A DNA stretch of 5,849 nt from Maritimibacter sp. (GTDB taxonomy: Bacteria > Pseudomonadota > Alphaproteobacteria > Rhodobacterales > Rhodobacteraceae): the NCBI GenBank assembly GCA_020441225.1, contig JAGRMP010000070.1, forward strand, positions 3,027 to 8,875. Direction: 5' to 3'. How positions within the stretch are numbered: the stretch's first letter is position 1; the number at the start of each line of letters is the position of its first letter. The notes beneath the pieces are model-generated. The model searched no databases. It was not told the DNA's origin and saw only the letters and a program-made list of their open reading frames with translations. This document shows positions 1 to 5,285 of the stretch, piece by piece. Made by a program: the position numbers and the translations under genes.

Positions 1-358
1 CGACTCGGCGGTGCGGATCACCCACTTTCCGACCGGGATCGTGGTGACGAGTTCGGAAAAGTCCCAGCACCAGAACCGCGATATCGCCATGAAGGCGCTG
101 AAATCGCGGCTCTACCAGATGGAACTCGACCGCCGCAACGCCGAGGTCAACGCGCTGCACGAAGCCAAGGGCGACGCCGGCTGGGGCAACCAGATCCGTT
201 CCTATGTGCTACAGCCCTACCAGATGGTGAAAGACCTGCGCACGAACTTCGAGACCTCCGACACCCAGGGGGTGCTCGACGGCGATCTCGACGGGCTGAT
301 GGCGGCGACACTGGCGGCGGGGATGTCCGGCAAGGCCCGGGGCACGGGCGAGGCGTAG
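1..358 (+). CDS. prfB: Peptide chain release factor 2, C-terminal part (5' end outside window)
   Basis: Class I release factor RF2, which recognises UGA/UAA stop codons in the ribosomal A site and triggers hydrolysis of peptidyl-tRNA. The reading frame is already open at base 2 (D-S-A-V-R-I-T-H) and runs 118 residues to TAG at 356-358. Visible family signatures are [11 protein letters not shown], the [18 protein letters not shown] stretch that follows the GGQ loop, [16 protein letters not shown], and LDGDLD near the C-terminus. The WG-QIRSYVL/KDLRT wording fits RF2 rather than RF1, which has an IRTYNFPQ/DHRI-type sequence at this place. The catalytic GGQ loop and the stop-codon recognition motif lie upstream of the window, so neither they nor any programmed frameshift site can be checked. 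The C-terminal extension (about 20 residues, Gly/Ala-rich) is ordinary. Family identification is secure. Confidence 0.96.
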   Translation, partial: DSAVRITHFPTGIVVTSSEKSQHQNRDIAMKALKSRLYQMELDRRNAEVNALHEAKGDAGWGNQIRSYVLQPYQMVKDLRTNFETSDTQGVLDGDLDGLMAATLAAGMSGKARGTGEA

Positions 359-370
359 CCCGGACCGGGA

Positions 371-392
371 GGTCACATCACGCGGCCTTTTT
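371..392 (+). terminator. Weak candidate intrinsic terminator of prfB
   Basis: Just after the prfB stop, GGTC (371-374) can pair with GGCC (384-387) across a 9-nt loop, followed directly by five T residues (388-392). The stem is only four pairs, one of them a G-T wobble, so this is a weak terminator at best. It is the only T-tract between prfB and the next gene. Confidence 0.3.
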
Positions 393-428
393 CGCCTGTC
401 GGTGGAGGGGGGCGTTACCGGATCGCAT

Positions 429-470
429 TCTGCGATAACTTATGGCATTGTGCCGATATTATGATTAGCC
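429..470 (+). promoter_or_regulatory. AT-rich leader, possible promoter of the RTX-like gene
   Basis: The 60 bases before the RTX-like gene are clearly more AT-rich than their surroundings. They contain TATTAT at 457-462, a fair -10 element about 25 nt upstream of the ATG. I find no convincing -35 hexamer at 16-18 nt spacing, so the sigma factor is open. A purine-rich GGGGG (477-481) five bases before the ATG at 487 serves as a ribosome binding site. The call rests on base composition and one hexamer. Confidence 0.3.
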
Positions 471-486
471 GTAACTGGGGGTAAAG

Positions 487-1698
487 ATGGCTGCCTACTC
501 TGTAACACTAGATGGTGTCTCGAATTTTCGGTCTGTCGACGGCAATTTGATCCGTTGGAATGGACGCCTGATCGAATCTCTCATCGAGCATGACACTGCG
601 TCCGGCGCGCTCAATGGCACGTGGAAACTCGAGGGACGGAACTGGGAGATCGGGTATCTCTCGGTCGCCGATTCCGATGGCGGGCGCGTGAAGTTCATCG
701 ATGCCGACACCAGGTCCGGGCGCCATATCGACGTGCTGGACCTTGGGGTGAATTCCGTTGTGCGCCTCAAAACCACGGCCGTCGACTTCGTGATCGGCCA
801 GAGCGACGCTGACAAGCACAAAGTCACGCTCGGGTCGTCCGACGTGACATCGGTCGATCTCGATGCCGGGATCAACGTCCTGAAAACCCGTGACGGTTTC
901 GTCGGCAGCATTTCGACCGGAGGCGTGGACAAGGTCGTTGTGGGCGCCGGCGGCGCCGGGCTGATCGCGACCGGAAATGAAGACGACACGATCAAGACCC
1001 AGGGTGGATTCGTGAGCGCGATCTCCGCCGGCAAGGGGGATGACGACGTTACGATCGGCTCAGGAGGTGCGGAATCCGTCGCCGCCGGTATCGGTGATGA
1101 CGTCATCAACGCCAAGGGCGGCGTTTCCTACATCAACTCGGGGAGCGGCGACGACGTCGTGTACCTCGGGGCCGAAGGCGCAAGCGTGGTCCAGCTCCAG
1201 AACGGGAATGACCTCGTCGTGCTCACCGAGCTGGCGCGGCCGGAACACGGGGTCATCCTCCTGGGAAATGACGGGACCGATACCGTGAGTTTCGCCAGAT
1301 ATTCCGTGGGTGTGACCGTCGACCTCGAGGAAACCGGCTGGCAGGACCCGGCCGCGACGCCGGTGGGCCTGGTCCAGCTGCGCAATTTCGAGAACGTGAT
1401 CGGGTCCGACCATGCCGACAACCTCACGGGCAACGCGCTGGACAACAAGTTTACCGGCAACGCGGGCGCCGACGTGTTCACGTTTACCGGTACGGAAAAG
1501 GATCCGGAGGCGGGCTTCGACAGGGTGCTGGATTACGAAGAGGGCATCGACCTTCTGCGGCTCCCCGGGCAGGCTTTCGGGGATCTGGTGATCCAGGACT
1601 ACGGGGCTTCGCTCCTGATCACGCACGCCAATGGCGACATCCTGCTCAAGGACATGGCCGGCGTCACCCTCGACGCGAGCGATTTCCTCTTCGTCTGA
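487..1698 (+). CDS. RTX-like (hemolysin-type) repeat protein, probably type I secreted
   Basis: A 403-residue acidic, Gly/Asp-rich protein without an N-terminal signal peptide. Residues 1-80 form an unrecognised, probably beta-rich region. From about 126 to 246 there is a tandem array of 18-19 residues per unit, with consensus near G-x-G-D-D-V-(4)-G-G-(3)-I. The best units start at G163, G182, G201 and G219; weaker ones reach back to about residue 86. Residues 305-332 (GSDHADNLTGNALDNKFTGN, then AGADVFTF) are closer to the classical nonapeptide calcium-binding repeat. The last 60 residues (FDRVLDYEEGIDLL... to DASDFLFV) look like the uncleaved C-terminal signal of serralysin/RTX proteins, with an acidic residue before terminal hydrophobics. 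I infer calcium-dependent folding outside the cell after type I export. No ABC exporter, membrane fusion protein or catalytic domain is visible here. The role is unknown (adhesin, S-layer-like or matrix protein are options). The start at 487 is supported by GGGGG five bases upstream. Confidence 0.85.
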   Translation: MAAYSVTLDGVSNFRSVDGNLIRWNGRLIESLIEHDTASGALNGTWKLEGRNWEIGYLSVADSDGGRVKFIDADTRSGRHIDVLDLGVNSVVRLKTTAVDFVIGQSDADKHKVTLGSSDVTSVDLDAGINVLKTRDGFVGSISTGGVDKVVVGAGGAGLIATGNEDDTIKTQGGFVSAISAGKGDDDVTIGSGGAESVAAGIGDDVINAKGGVSYINSGSGDDVVYLGAEGASVVQLQNGNDLVVLTELARPEHGVILLGNDGTDTVSFARYSVGVTVDLEETGWQDPAATPVGLVQLRNFENVIGSDHADNLTGNALDNKFTGNAGADVFTFTGTEKDPEAGFDRVLDYEEGIDLLRLPGQAFGDLVIQDYGASLLITHANGDILLKDMAGVTLDASDFLFV

Positions 1699-1709
1699 GA
1701 CAGGTGCCC

Positions 1710-1739
1710 GGCGCGCGGCCGTCCTGACGGCCGTGCGTC
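1710..1739. terminator. Strong GC hairpin after the RTX-like gene (first of two)
   Basis: Bases 1710-1722 pair with 1727-1739 around the loop CCTG. There are 13 consecutive pairs, two of them G-T wobbles, and the inner seven (CGGCCGT/ACGGCCG) are perfect. It starts 12 nt after the TGA of the RTX-like gene. No T-tract follows, so it may block 3' exonucleases or act with the next hairpin rather than terminate alone. Confidence 0.55.
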
Positions 1740-1750
1740 ACCTCCGGTCG

Positions 1751-1775
1751 TGCCGGGCGCCCAAGGCGCCCGGTG
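1751..1775 (+). terminator. Second GC hairpin, candidate terminator of the RTX-like gene
   Basis: CCGGGCGCC (1753-1761) and GGCGCCCGG (1765-1773) form a perfect 9-bp stem with a 3-nt loop, CAA. Two flanking wobble pairs extend it to 1751-1775. The downstream bases are pyrimidine-rich (TCTCCGTCTT) but hold no run of T. With the preceding hairpin this probably separates the RTX-like transcript from the DUF2189 gene. Confidence 0.5.
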
Positions 1776-1853
1776 TCTCCGTCTTGACCGATGCGACGTT
1801 CTGACGCAACCTCTGCCGAAACAATACACCAATAACAACGGACAGGGCGTGAG

Positions 1854-2654
1854 ATGACGGATGCAATGCTGGTCGAGGCCTCGCCGCCTCCGAAAATCGG
1901 GTCGATCGGCTATGGCGATCTCGGCGCGGCGCTGAAGGCGGGGTGGCAGGATTTCCGCCGCGCACCGGCGTTCGGGCTGTTCTTCGCGAGCTTCTTCGTT
2001 CTCGGCGGCTGGTTGATCTATTTCCAGCTCGAAACCATCGAACGGAGCTTCTGGATCATCCCGACCGCCTTCGGCTTCCCGCTGCTCGCGCCTTTCCTGG
2101 CCGTCGGGCTCTATTGCGTGAGCCGCCGGCTCGAGACCGGACACCCGCTGGTCTGGGGCGAGATCCTCGGGCTCGTGTTCCGCGAGAAGGACCGGCAGAT
2201 GCCCTCGATGGCGGTGGTCATCATCATGATCTTCCTGTTCTGGATCTTCATCGCCCACATGATCTTCGCGCTGTTCCTCGGCTTCATGCCGATGACCAAC
2301 ATCTCGACCGAGTGGCAGACCACGATCTTCACCGTCGAAGGCTTCAAGATGCTCGCCGTCGGCAGCTTCGTCGGTGCGGTCATCGGCCTCGTGCTCTATG
2401 CGCTCACGGTGATCTCGCTGCCGCTGCTCCTCGACCGCGAGATCGATTTCATCACCGCGATGATCACCTCGTGGCAGCTCGTGGCCGCCAATCCGGGGCC
2501 GATGCTCGCCTGGGCCATGGTGATCGCGGTGCTGGTGGTGCTGGCGCTGATCCCCGGCTTTCTCGGGCTCTTCGTGGTGATGCCGGTGCTCGGTCATGCC
2601 TCGTGGCACCTCTACCGCCGGGCGATCGGGTTCGACGATCCGCCCACGGCGTGA
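1854..2654 (+). CDS. DUF2189 (COG5473) integral membrane protein
   Basis: A 266-residue polytopic inner-membrane protein of the DUF2189 family, whose biochemical function is not known. After a cytoplasmic-looking N-terminus with GYGDLGAALKAGWQDFRRAP (19-38), hydrophobic segments lie at about 39-58, 67-89, 117-144 (long), 165-188 and 216-249 (long enough to be two), giving five or six membrane spans. Family hallmarks are W-x-DFRRAP, the LPLLLDREIDFITAMITS loop (189-206) followed by ANPGPMLAW, and the C-terminal GHASWHLYRRA (247-257). There is no enzymatic motif. The ATG at 1854 has CAGGG at 1843-1847, six bases upstream; a second in-frame ATG at 1866 is less well placed. It is probably its own transcription unit after the double hairpin, although I could not find a convincing promoter in 1776-1850. 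It ends 15 nt from the convergent VOC gene. Confidence 0.88.
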   Translation: MTDAMLVEASPPPKIGSIGYGDLGAALKAGWQDFRRAPAFGLFFASFFVLGGWLIYFQLETIERSFWIIPTAFGFPLLAPFLAVGLYCVSRRLETGHPLVWGEILGLVFREKDRQMPSMAVVIIMIFLFWIFIAHMIFALFLGFMPMTNISTEWQTTIFTVEGFKMLAVGSFVGAVIGLVLYALTVISLPLLLDREIDFITAMITSWQLVAANPGPMLAWAMVIAVLVVLALIPGFLGLFVVMPVLGHASWHLYRRAIGFDDPPTA

Positions 2655-2669
2655 GGGCGCGGGCGGCGG

Positions 2670-3050
2670 CTATTCGACGATCTCGATGAGCGTGTCGTCG
2701 GGCGTGCGCACCACGGCTTCGTAATAGCCGTCGCCGGTGCGGCGGGGCGCCGAGACCAGCAGCCCGTCGGCCTCGAACAGCGCGGCGAGACGGTCGACCT
2801 CGGCCAGCGATCCGACCGACAGCGCGATATGCGCCCAGCCGCTGGCTTCGCCCGGCGGCGGCGCGACCCAGGGCCCCTGCATGAGCTCGATCCGCAGCGC
2901 CGCCCCGGGCAGGGTCGCGAAGCGCGAGACGAAACCGGCACGGTTGCGGCTTTCGTAGCGCGGGCCGATCTCGGCCGCGAAATAATCGGTCCAGAACATG
3001 GCCGCGGCCTCGACATCTTTGGTCCAGAGCGCGACATGGGCGAGTTTCAT
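2670..3050 (-). CDS. VOC-family (glyoxalase/bleomycin resistance fold) protein
   Basis: A 126-residue single-domain member of the vicinal oxygen chelate superfamily, built of two beta-alpha-beta-beta-beta modules. All four expected metal ligands appear in the usual places: H5 (KLAHVALWT), E55 (LRIELMQ), H74 (GWAHIALSV) and E123 (LIEIVE). A metal-dependent enzyme of the glyoxalase I type, or a related lyase, isomerase or dioxygenase, is therefore plausible. TGDGYYEAVVRTPDDTLIEI near the C-terminus is the typical second-module ending, with DD in place of the commoner DG. The substrate cannot be read from the sequence, and lactoylglutathione lyase should not be assumed. The ATG at 3050 is supported by AAGGAA (3057-3062 on the complement), six bases upstream. 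The gene lies downstream of the bactofilin terminator, so it is probably transcribed separately. Confidence 0.88.
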   Translation of the reverse strand: MKLAHVALWTKDVEAAAMFWTDYFAAEIGPRYESRNRAGFVSRFATLPGAALRIELMQGPWVAPPPGEASGWAHIALSVGSLAEVDRLAALFEADGLLVSAPRRTGDGYYEAVVRTPDDTLIEIVE

Positions 3051-3056
3051 CGGGGG

Positions 3057-3062
3057 TTCCTT
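3057..3062 (-). promoter_or_regulatory. Ribosome binding site of the VOC gene
   Basis: On the minus strand AAGGAA lies six bases before the ATG at 3050. It is a good Shine-Dalgarno match and fixes this start. Confidence 0.7.
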
Positions 3063-3086
3063 GGTGCGGCCGGGCAGGGCCCGGAC

Positions 3087-3121
3087 GGAAACGGCCCCGC
3101 CGGAACCAACCGGCGGGGCCG
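3087..3121 (-). terminator. Intrinsic terminator of the LytM-bactofilin operon
   Basis: CGGCCCCGCCGG (3092-3103) and CCGGCGGGGCCG (3110-3121) form a perfect 12-bp stem with a 6-nt loop. Read on the minus strand, the stem is followed by TTTCC. It starts 26 nt after the bactofilin stop codon, the expected place for the operon's terminator. The T-run is short, but the stem is the most regular in the window. Confidence 0.75.
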
Positions 3122-3147
3122 CGAACAGGGTGGTCAGGCAGGCGCGA

Positions 3148-3636
3148 TCAGGCCTCGTCCTTGACCCCGACCTTCTTGCCGGAATTGTTCAGCGGATCTT
3201 CCTGACGCTGAACCGAGCCTTCGAAATGCGCGCCGCTCTCGATGGCGATGGTCTTGTGCACGATGTCGCCCTCGACCCGCGCGGTCGCGGTCAGGCGCAC
3301 CTTGAGGCCGCGCAGCCGGCCGATGATCCGGCCGTTGACCACGACATCGTCGGCGACCACTTCGCCCTTGACGGTGGCGGTCTCGCCGACCGTCAGCATG
3401 TGGGCGCGGATGTCGCCCTCGACGGTGCCTTCGATGACGATGTCACCGGTGGATTTCATGTTGCCCTTGACCACGAGGTCCGAGGACAGGGTCGAGGCCG
3501 GTGCTTTCGCCTTCGGCATCGGCGGCGTGGAGGGCATGGCTCCGGTCGGTTTCGGGGCTTCGGAAGTTGTCGGCTTCACGTCGGGCTCTCCTGCCTGCTT
3601 CGGTCCGGGTTCGTTGATCCTGCTTTTAGAAAACAT
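3148..3636 (-). CDS. Bactofilin (polymer-forming cytoskeletal protein, DUF583)
   Basis: A 162-residue bactofilin, of the family that polymerises without nucleotide into filaments or membrane-bound patches and scaffolds cell-wall enzymes. The N-terminus MFSKSRINEP resembles the short membrane-targeting start of Caulobacter BacA-type bactofilins (M-F-S-K). A Pro/Lys-rich disordered linker follows (about 11-48). The right-handed beta-helix core spans about 52-143, recognisable by SSDLVVKGNMKSTGDIVIEG, VEGDIRAHMLTVGETATVKG, VVVNGRIIGRLRG and ARVEGDIVHKTIAIESGAHF, with Gly recurring at the turns. The C-terminal tail (144-162) is charged and probably disordered. Its ATG lies inside the 3' end of the LytM gene (11-nt overlap), with AAGG nine to ten bases upstream. 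That indicates one transcript and translational coupling. The family call is very secure. The nearest studied counterparts are BacA and CcmA; orthology is inferred. Confidence 0.95.
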   Translation of the reverse strand: MFSKSRINEPGPKQAGEPDVKPTTSEAPKPTGAMPSTPPMPKAKAPASTLSSDLVVKGNMKSTGDIVIEGTVEGDIRAHMLTVGETATVKGEVVADDVVVNGRIIGRLRGLKVRLTATARVEGDIVHKTIAIESGAHFEGSVQRQEDPLNNSGKKVGVKDEA

Positions 3637-4945
3637 TTCTCGCTGCCTTGATGTATATCATCGGGTCGATTGGGTTGCCGCCCACGCGGATTTCATAATG
3701 CAGATGCGGCCCGGTCGACCTGCCGGAATTTCCCATATCACCAATCCGCTCTCCGCGCGAGACTCTTTGTCCTTTACTGACCTTGATGGCCGAAAGATGG
3801 CCATAGCGTGTCTCGACCCCGAATTCGTGCTTGATCTTGATGAGGCGGCCATAACCCGAGACCCAGCCGGCTTCGGTCACCACGCCGTCGGCCGAGGCAT
3901 AGATCGGCGTGCCCACGGGTCCCGCCATATCGGTGCCCGCGTGCAGCCGGCCCCAGCGCATCCCGAAACCGGACGTATAGCGGAACGAGCTTTTCACCGG
4001 CATGCCAAAGGGCAGTTTCTCGGCCGCGATCCGGTAGATGTTCATCCGGTCGAGCGCGTCGAGGATCTCGTTGGCACGGGCCGTGTCGGCGTCGATCTCG
4101 CTGTCCTTGGTCGACATCACCAGCGGCATCAGCGGGCCGCCCTGGCCGGAATAGCCGCGCTTGACCGTGTCGAGGATTTCCGAGGTCGACATGCCCGAGG
4201 CCTGGAACATCTTGTCGAGCGGCTCCAGCGAGACGGTGACGGCGTCTTCGAGCTGGCGGAAGATCTGGTCGTTGCGCTCGTCGCGCAGGCGCTGTTCGAA
4301 AATCAGGTTCTCGGCGAATTCCTCGGCTTCGGCCGCATCGGTCGCATGGGCATCGCGTTCGGCGGCGGTCGCTTCGAGCGCGGCGGTCAGGAAGGGCACA
4401 GAGGCGTCGGCACCGGTCGGTACGTCCTGGCCGGGCAGGGCGGTGCCGTTGGTGTCGGCTTCGGCCAGCAGCGCTTCAAGCTGTTCTCGGGCCTCGTCGC
4501 GCGCCACCACGGCGGCGCCGAGCTTCTTCTGGATCGCGGTGAGTCCGGTTTCGAACTCGACCCGGGCCTCTTCCGAGGCGAGGAGTTCCGATTGCATCGC
4601 CGAGATCCGGTCCATCGCCTGGGCGAAGCGGGTCTGGGCGGCGAGGGCTTCGCGCGCGCTCGCGTCGCGCTCGGTGGCCAGGGTCTGCAGGCGCTCTTCG
4701 TAGAATACCTGGTCGCGTATCGCCTGGTCGCGGATGCTGCCCGAGCCGATCGAATCCATCATCAGAACGGCGGTGGCGATGATGCCCCAGGCCACGAAGG
4801 CCGCGCTCACGAACCAGCCGGTGACCTGGGTGAGCGGCGAGACGATCACGAAGCGGGTGCCCTCGTCCGAGCGCAGGAACACCCGCTGCTCGGGGAAGTT
4901 CCGCTCAAGGGCGTGATTCAGTTTGTGAATAAGTCTGTTCAGCAC
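3626..4945 (-). CDS. Membrane-anchored M23/LytM peptidoglycan endopeptidase with coiled coil (LmdC-like)
   Basis: A bitopic zinc metallo-endopeptidase that probably cuts peptidoglycan cross-links in the periplasm. Numbering from the GTG at 4945 (439 residues): a short cytoplasmic tail containing LERNFPEQRVFLRSD (14-28), one transmembrane span at about 44-63, long Ala/Glu/Arg-rich coiled coil at about 82-162 and 185-240, a linker, then the LytM domain from about 315. The zinc/catalytic residues are all present: H335 and D339 (HAGTD), H383 (YGHLS), H414 and H416 (HLHYE). It should therefore be an active hydrolase rather than a degenerate EnvC/NlpD-type activator. The frame stays open upstream to an ATG at 5110, with further ATGs at 5011 and 5005. 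I chose GTG 4945 because the upstream peptide is unlike coding sequence and the tail from V-L-N-R-L matches how relatives begin; no start has a strong ribosome binding site. Its 3' end overlaps the bactofilin start, as in alphaproteobacterial bacA-lmdC pairs. Confidence 0.9.
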   Translation of the reverse strand: MLNRLIHKLNHALERNFPEQRVFLRSDEGTRFVIVSPLTQVTGWFVSAAFVAWGIIATAVLMMDSIGSGSIRDQAIRDQVFYEERLQTLATERDASAREALAAQTRFAQAMDRISAMQSELLASEEARVEFETGLTAIQKKLGAAVVARDEAREQLEALLAEADTNGTALPGQDVPTGADASVPFLTAALEATAAERDAHATDAAEAEEFAENLIFEQRLRDERNDQIFRQLEDAVTVSLEPLDKMFQASGMSTSEILDTVKRGYSGQGGPLMPLVMSTKDSEIDADTARANEILDALDRMNIYRIAAEKLPFGMPVKSSFRYTSGFGMRWGRLHAGTDMAGPVGTPIYASADGVVTEAGWVSGYGRLIKIKHEFGVETRYGHLSAIKVSKGQRVSRGERIGDMGNSGRSTGPHLHYEIRVGGNPIDPMIYIKAARNVF

Positions 4946-5017
4946 AGGTTCATACCCGTATACCCCGTCCCGTTTCTTGCAAGCCCACTGCCCCTCGGAC
5001 CGCATTGTCATCCCGTG

Positions 5018-5044
5018 ATTAACGCGGGGGGCAACAGGAGGCAA
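5018..5044 (-). promoter_or_regulatory. Weak candidate promoter of the LytM-bactofilin operon
   Basis: On the minus strand TTGCCT (5044-5039) is followed after about 15 bases by GTTAAT (5024-5019), with four of six matches to a -10 hexamer. Spacing is short for sigma-70 and the match is modest. Transcription would begin near 5011, leaving a leader of about 65 nt before the GTG at 4945. Confidence 0.22.
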
Positions 5045-5086
5045 GTTGAGCGGGATGGAAGAATGAACGCCCCGGGAACGGCGGCG

Positions 5087-5131
5087 ACAATTTGCCGAGC
5101 GCAGGCGCATTGTTTTCGCTCGCGCAACAAT
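5087..5131. repeat. Interleaved short inverted repeats, possible operator
   Basis: ACAAT (5087-5091), ATTGT (5109-5113) and ACAAT (5127-5131) occur as three alternately oriented copies. The second and third extend to ATTGTT/AACAAT with an 11-nt gap. A further inverted pair, GAGCG (5097-5101) and CGCTC (5117-5121), is nested among them. The arrangement resembles binding sites for a dimeric regulator upstream of the LytM gene. The half-sites are short, so chance is possible. Confidence 0.3.
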
Positions 5132-5142
5132 CCATCGGTATG

Positions 5143-5162
5143 GCCCCGGACCGGTCCGGGGC
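5143..5162. repeat. Perfect 20-bp palindrome, possible terminator of the DUF455 gene
   Basis: GCCCCGGACC is followed directly by its exact reverse complement GGTCCGGGGC. As RNA this gives a very stable 8-bp stem with a 4-nt loop. It lies about 125 nt beyond the DUF455 stop codon with no T-tract on the minus strand. Either a factor-assisted terminator or a protein-binding site would fit. Confidence 0.4.
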
Positions 5163-5285
5163 GCGGCTGCGCGGGATTGCCGTTGGGCCTTGCCCGGTGG
5201 CGGCCGGGCGCTCCGCGGGCCAGCGTACCGGGCGCCGCGCGGCGGAGGCCCCGCGTTCGGCCCCGCTCGCGACCGGTCCGCGGCC

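Larger units (their letters stand above)
4946..5285. other. Gene-free region of about 340 nt upstream of the LytM-bactofilin operon
   Basis: Between the DUF455 stop codon and the LytM start I see no credible gene. Open frames crossing it are extensions or shadows of neighbours. It contains the 20-bp palindrome at 5143-5162, interleaved ACAAT/ATTGT inverted repeats at 5087-5131, and a possible promoter at 5018-5044. The half next to the DUF455 gene (about 5143-5285) is extremely GC-rich; the half next to the LytM gene is more AT-rich, as expected for a promoter region. If the LytM protein starts at 5005 or 5011 instead, the gap shrinks to about 275 nt. Confidence 0.6.

Noticed and set aside
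359..369. CCCGGACCGGG right after the prfB stop as a hairpin
   Set aside because: It is a short palindrome whose best fold has only four pairs and no following T-tract; too weak to call.
862..1226. The repeated Gly/Asp-coding stretch as a CRISPR or DNA satellite repeat
   Set aside because: The periodicity is at the protein level; the DNA units diverge and there are no constant repeats with unique spacers.
1060..1626. Minus-strand open frames of about 100-200 codons across the RTX-like gene
   Set aside because: They mirror the repetitive Gly/Asp codons of the RTX array and have no domain or ribosome binding site support.
1784..1789. TTGACC as a -35 box for the DUF2189 gene
   Set aside because: No -10-like hexamer lies 16-18 bases downstream.
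1599..2609. A 336-codon minus-strand frame rich in His, Glu, Asp and Arg
   Set aside because: It lies antisense to the DUF2189 gene; the polar repeats are what the complement of hydrophobic membrane codons gives at high GC. The plus-strand protein has family hallmarks.
1943..2689. A 248-codon plus-strand frame, Arg/Asp/Gly-rich
   Set aside because: It is an out-of-frame reading of the DUF2189 gene with no recognisable domain.
3070..3084. CCGGGC-AGG-GCCCGG small inverted repeat
   Set aside because: It is a six-pair stem beside the much stronger 12-bp terminator; at this GC content it is likely incidental.
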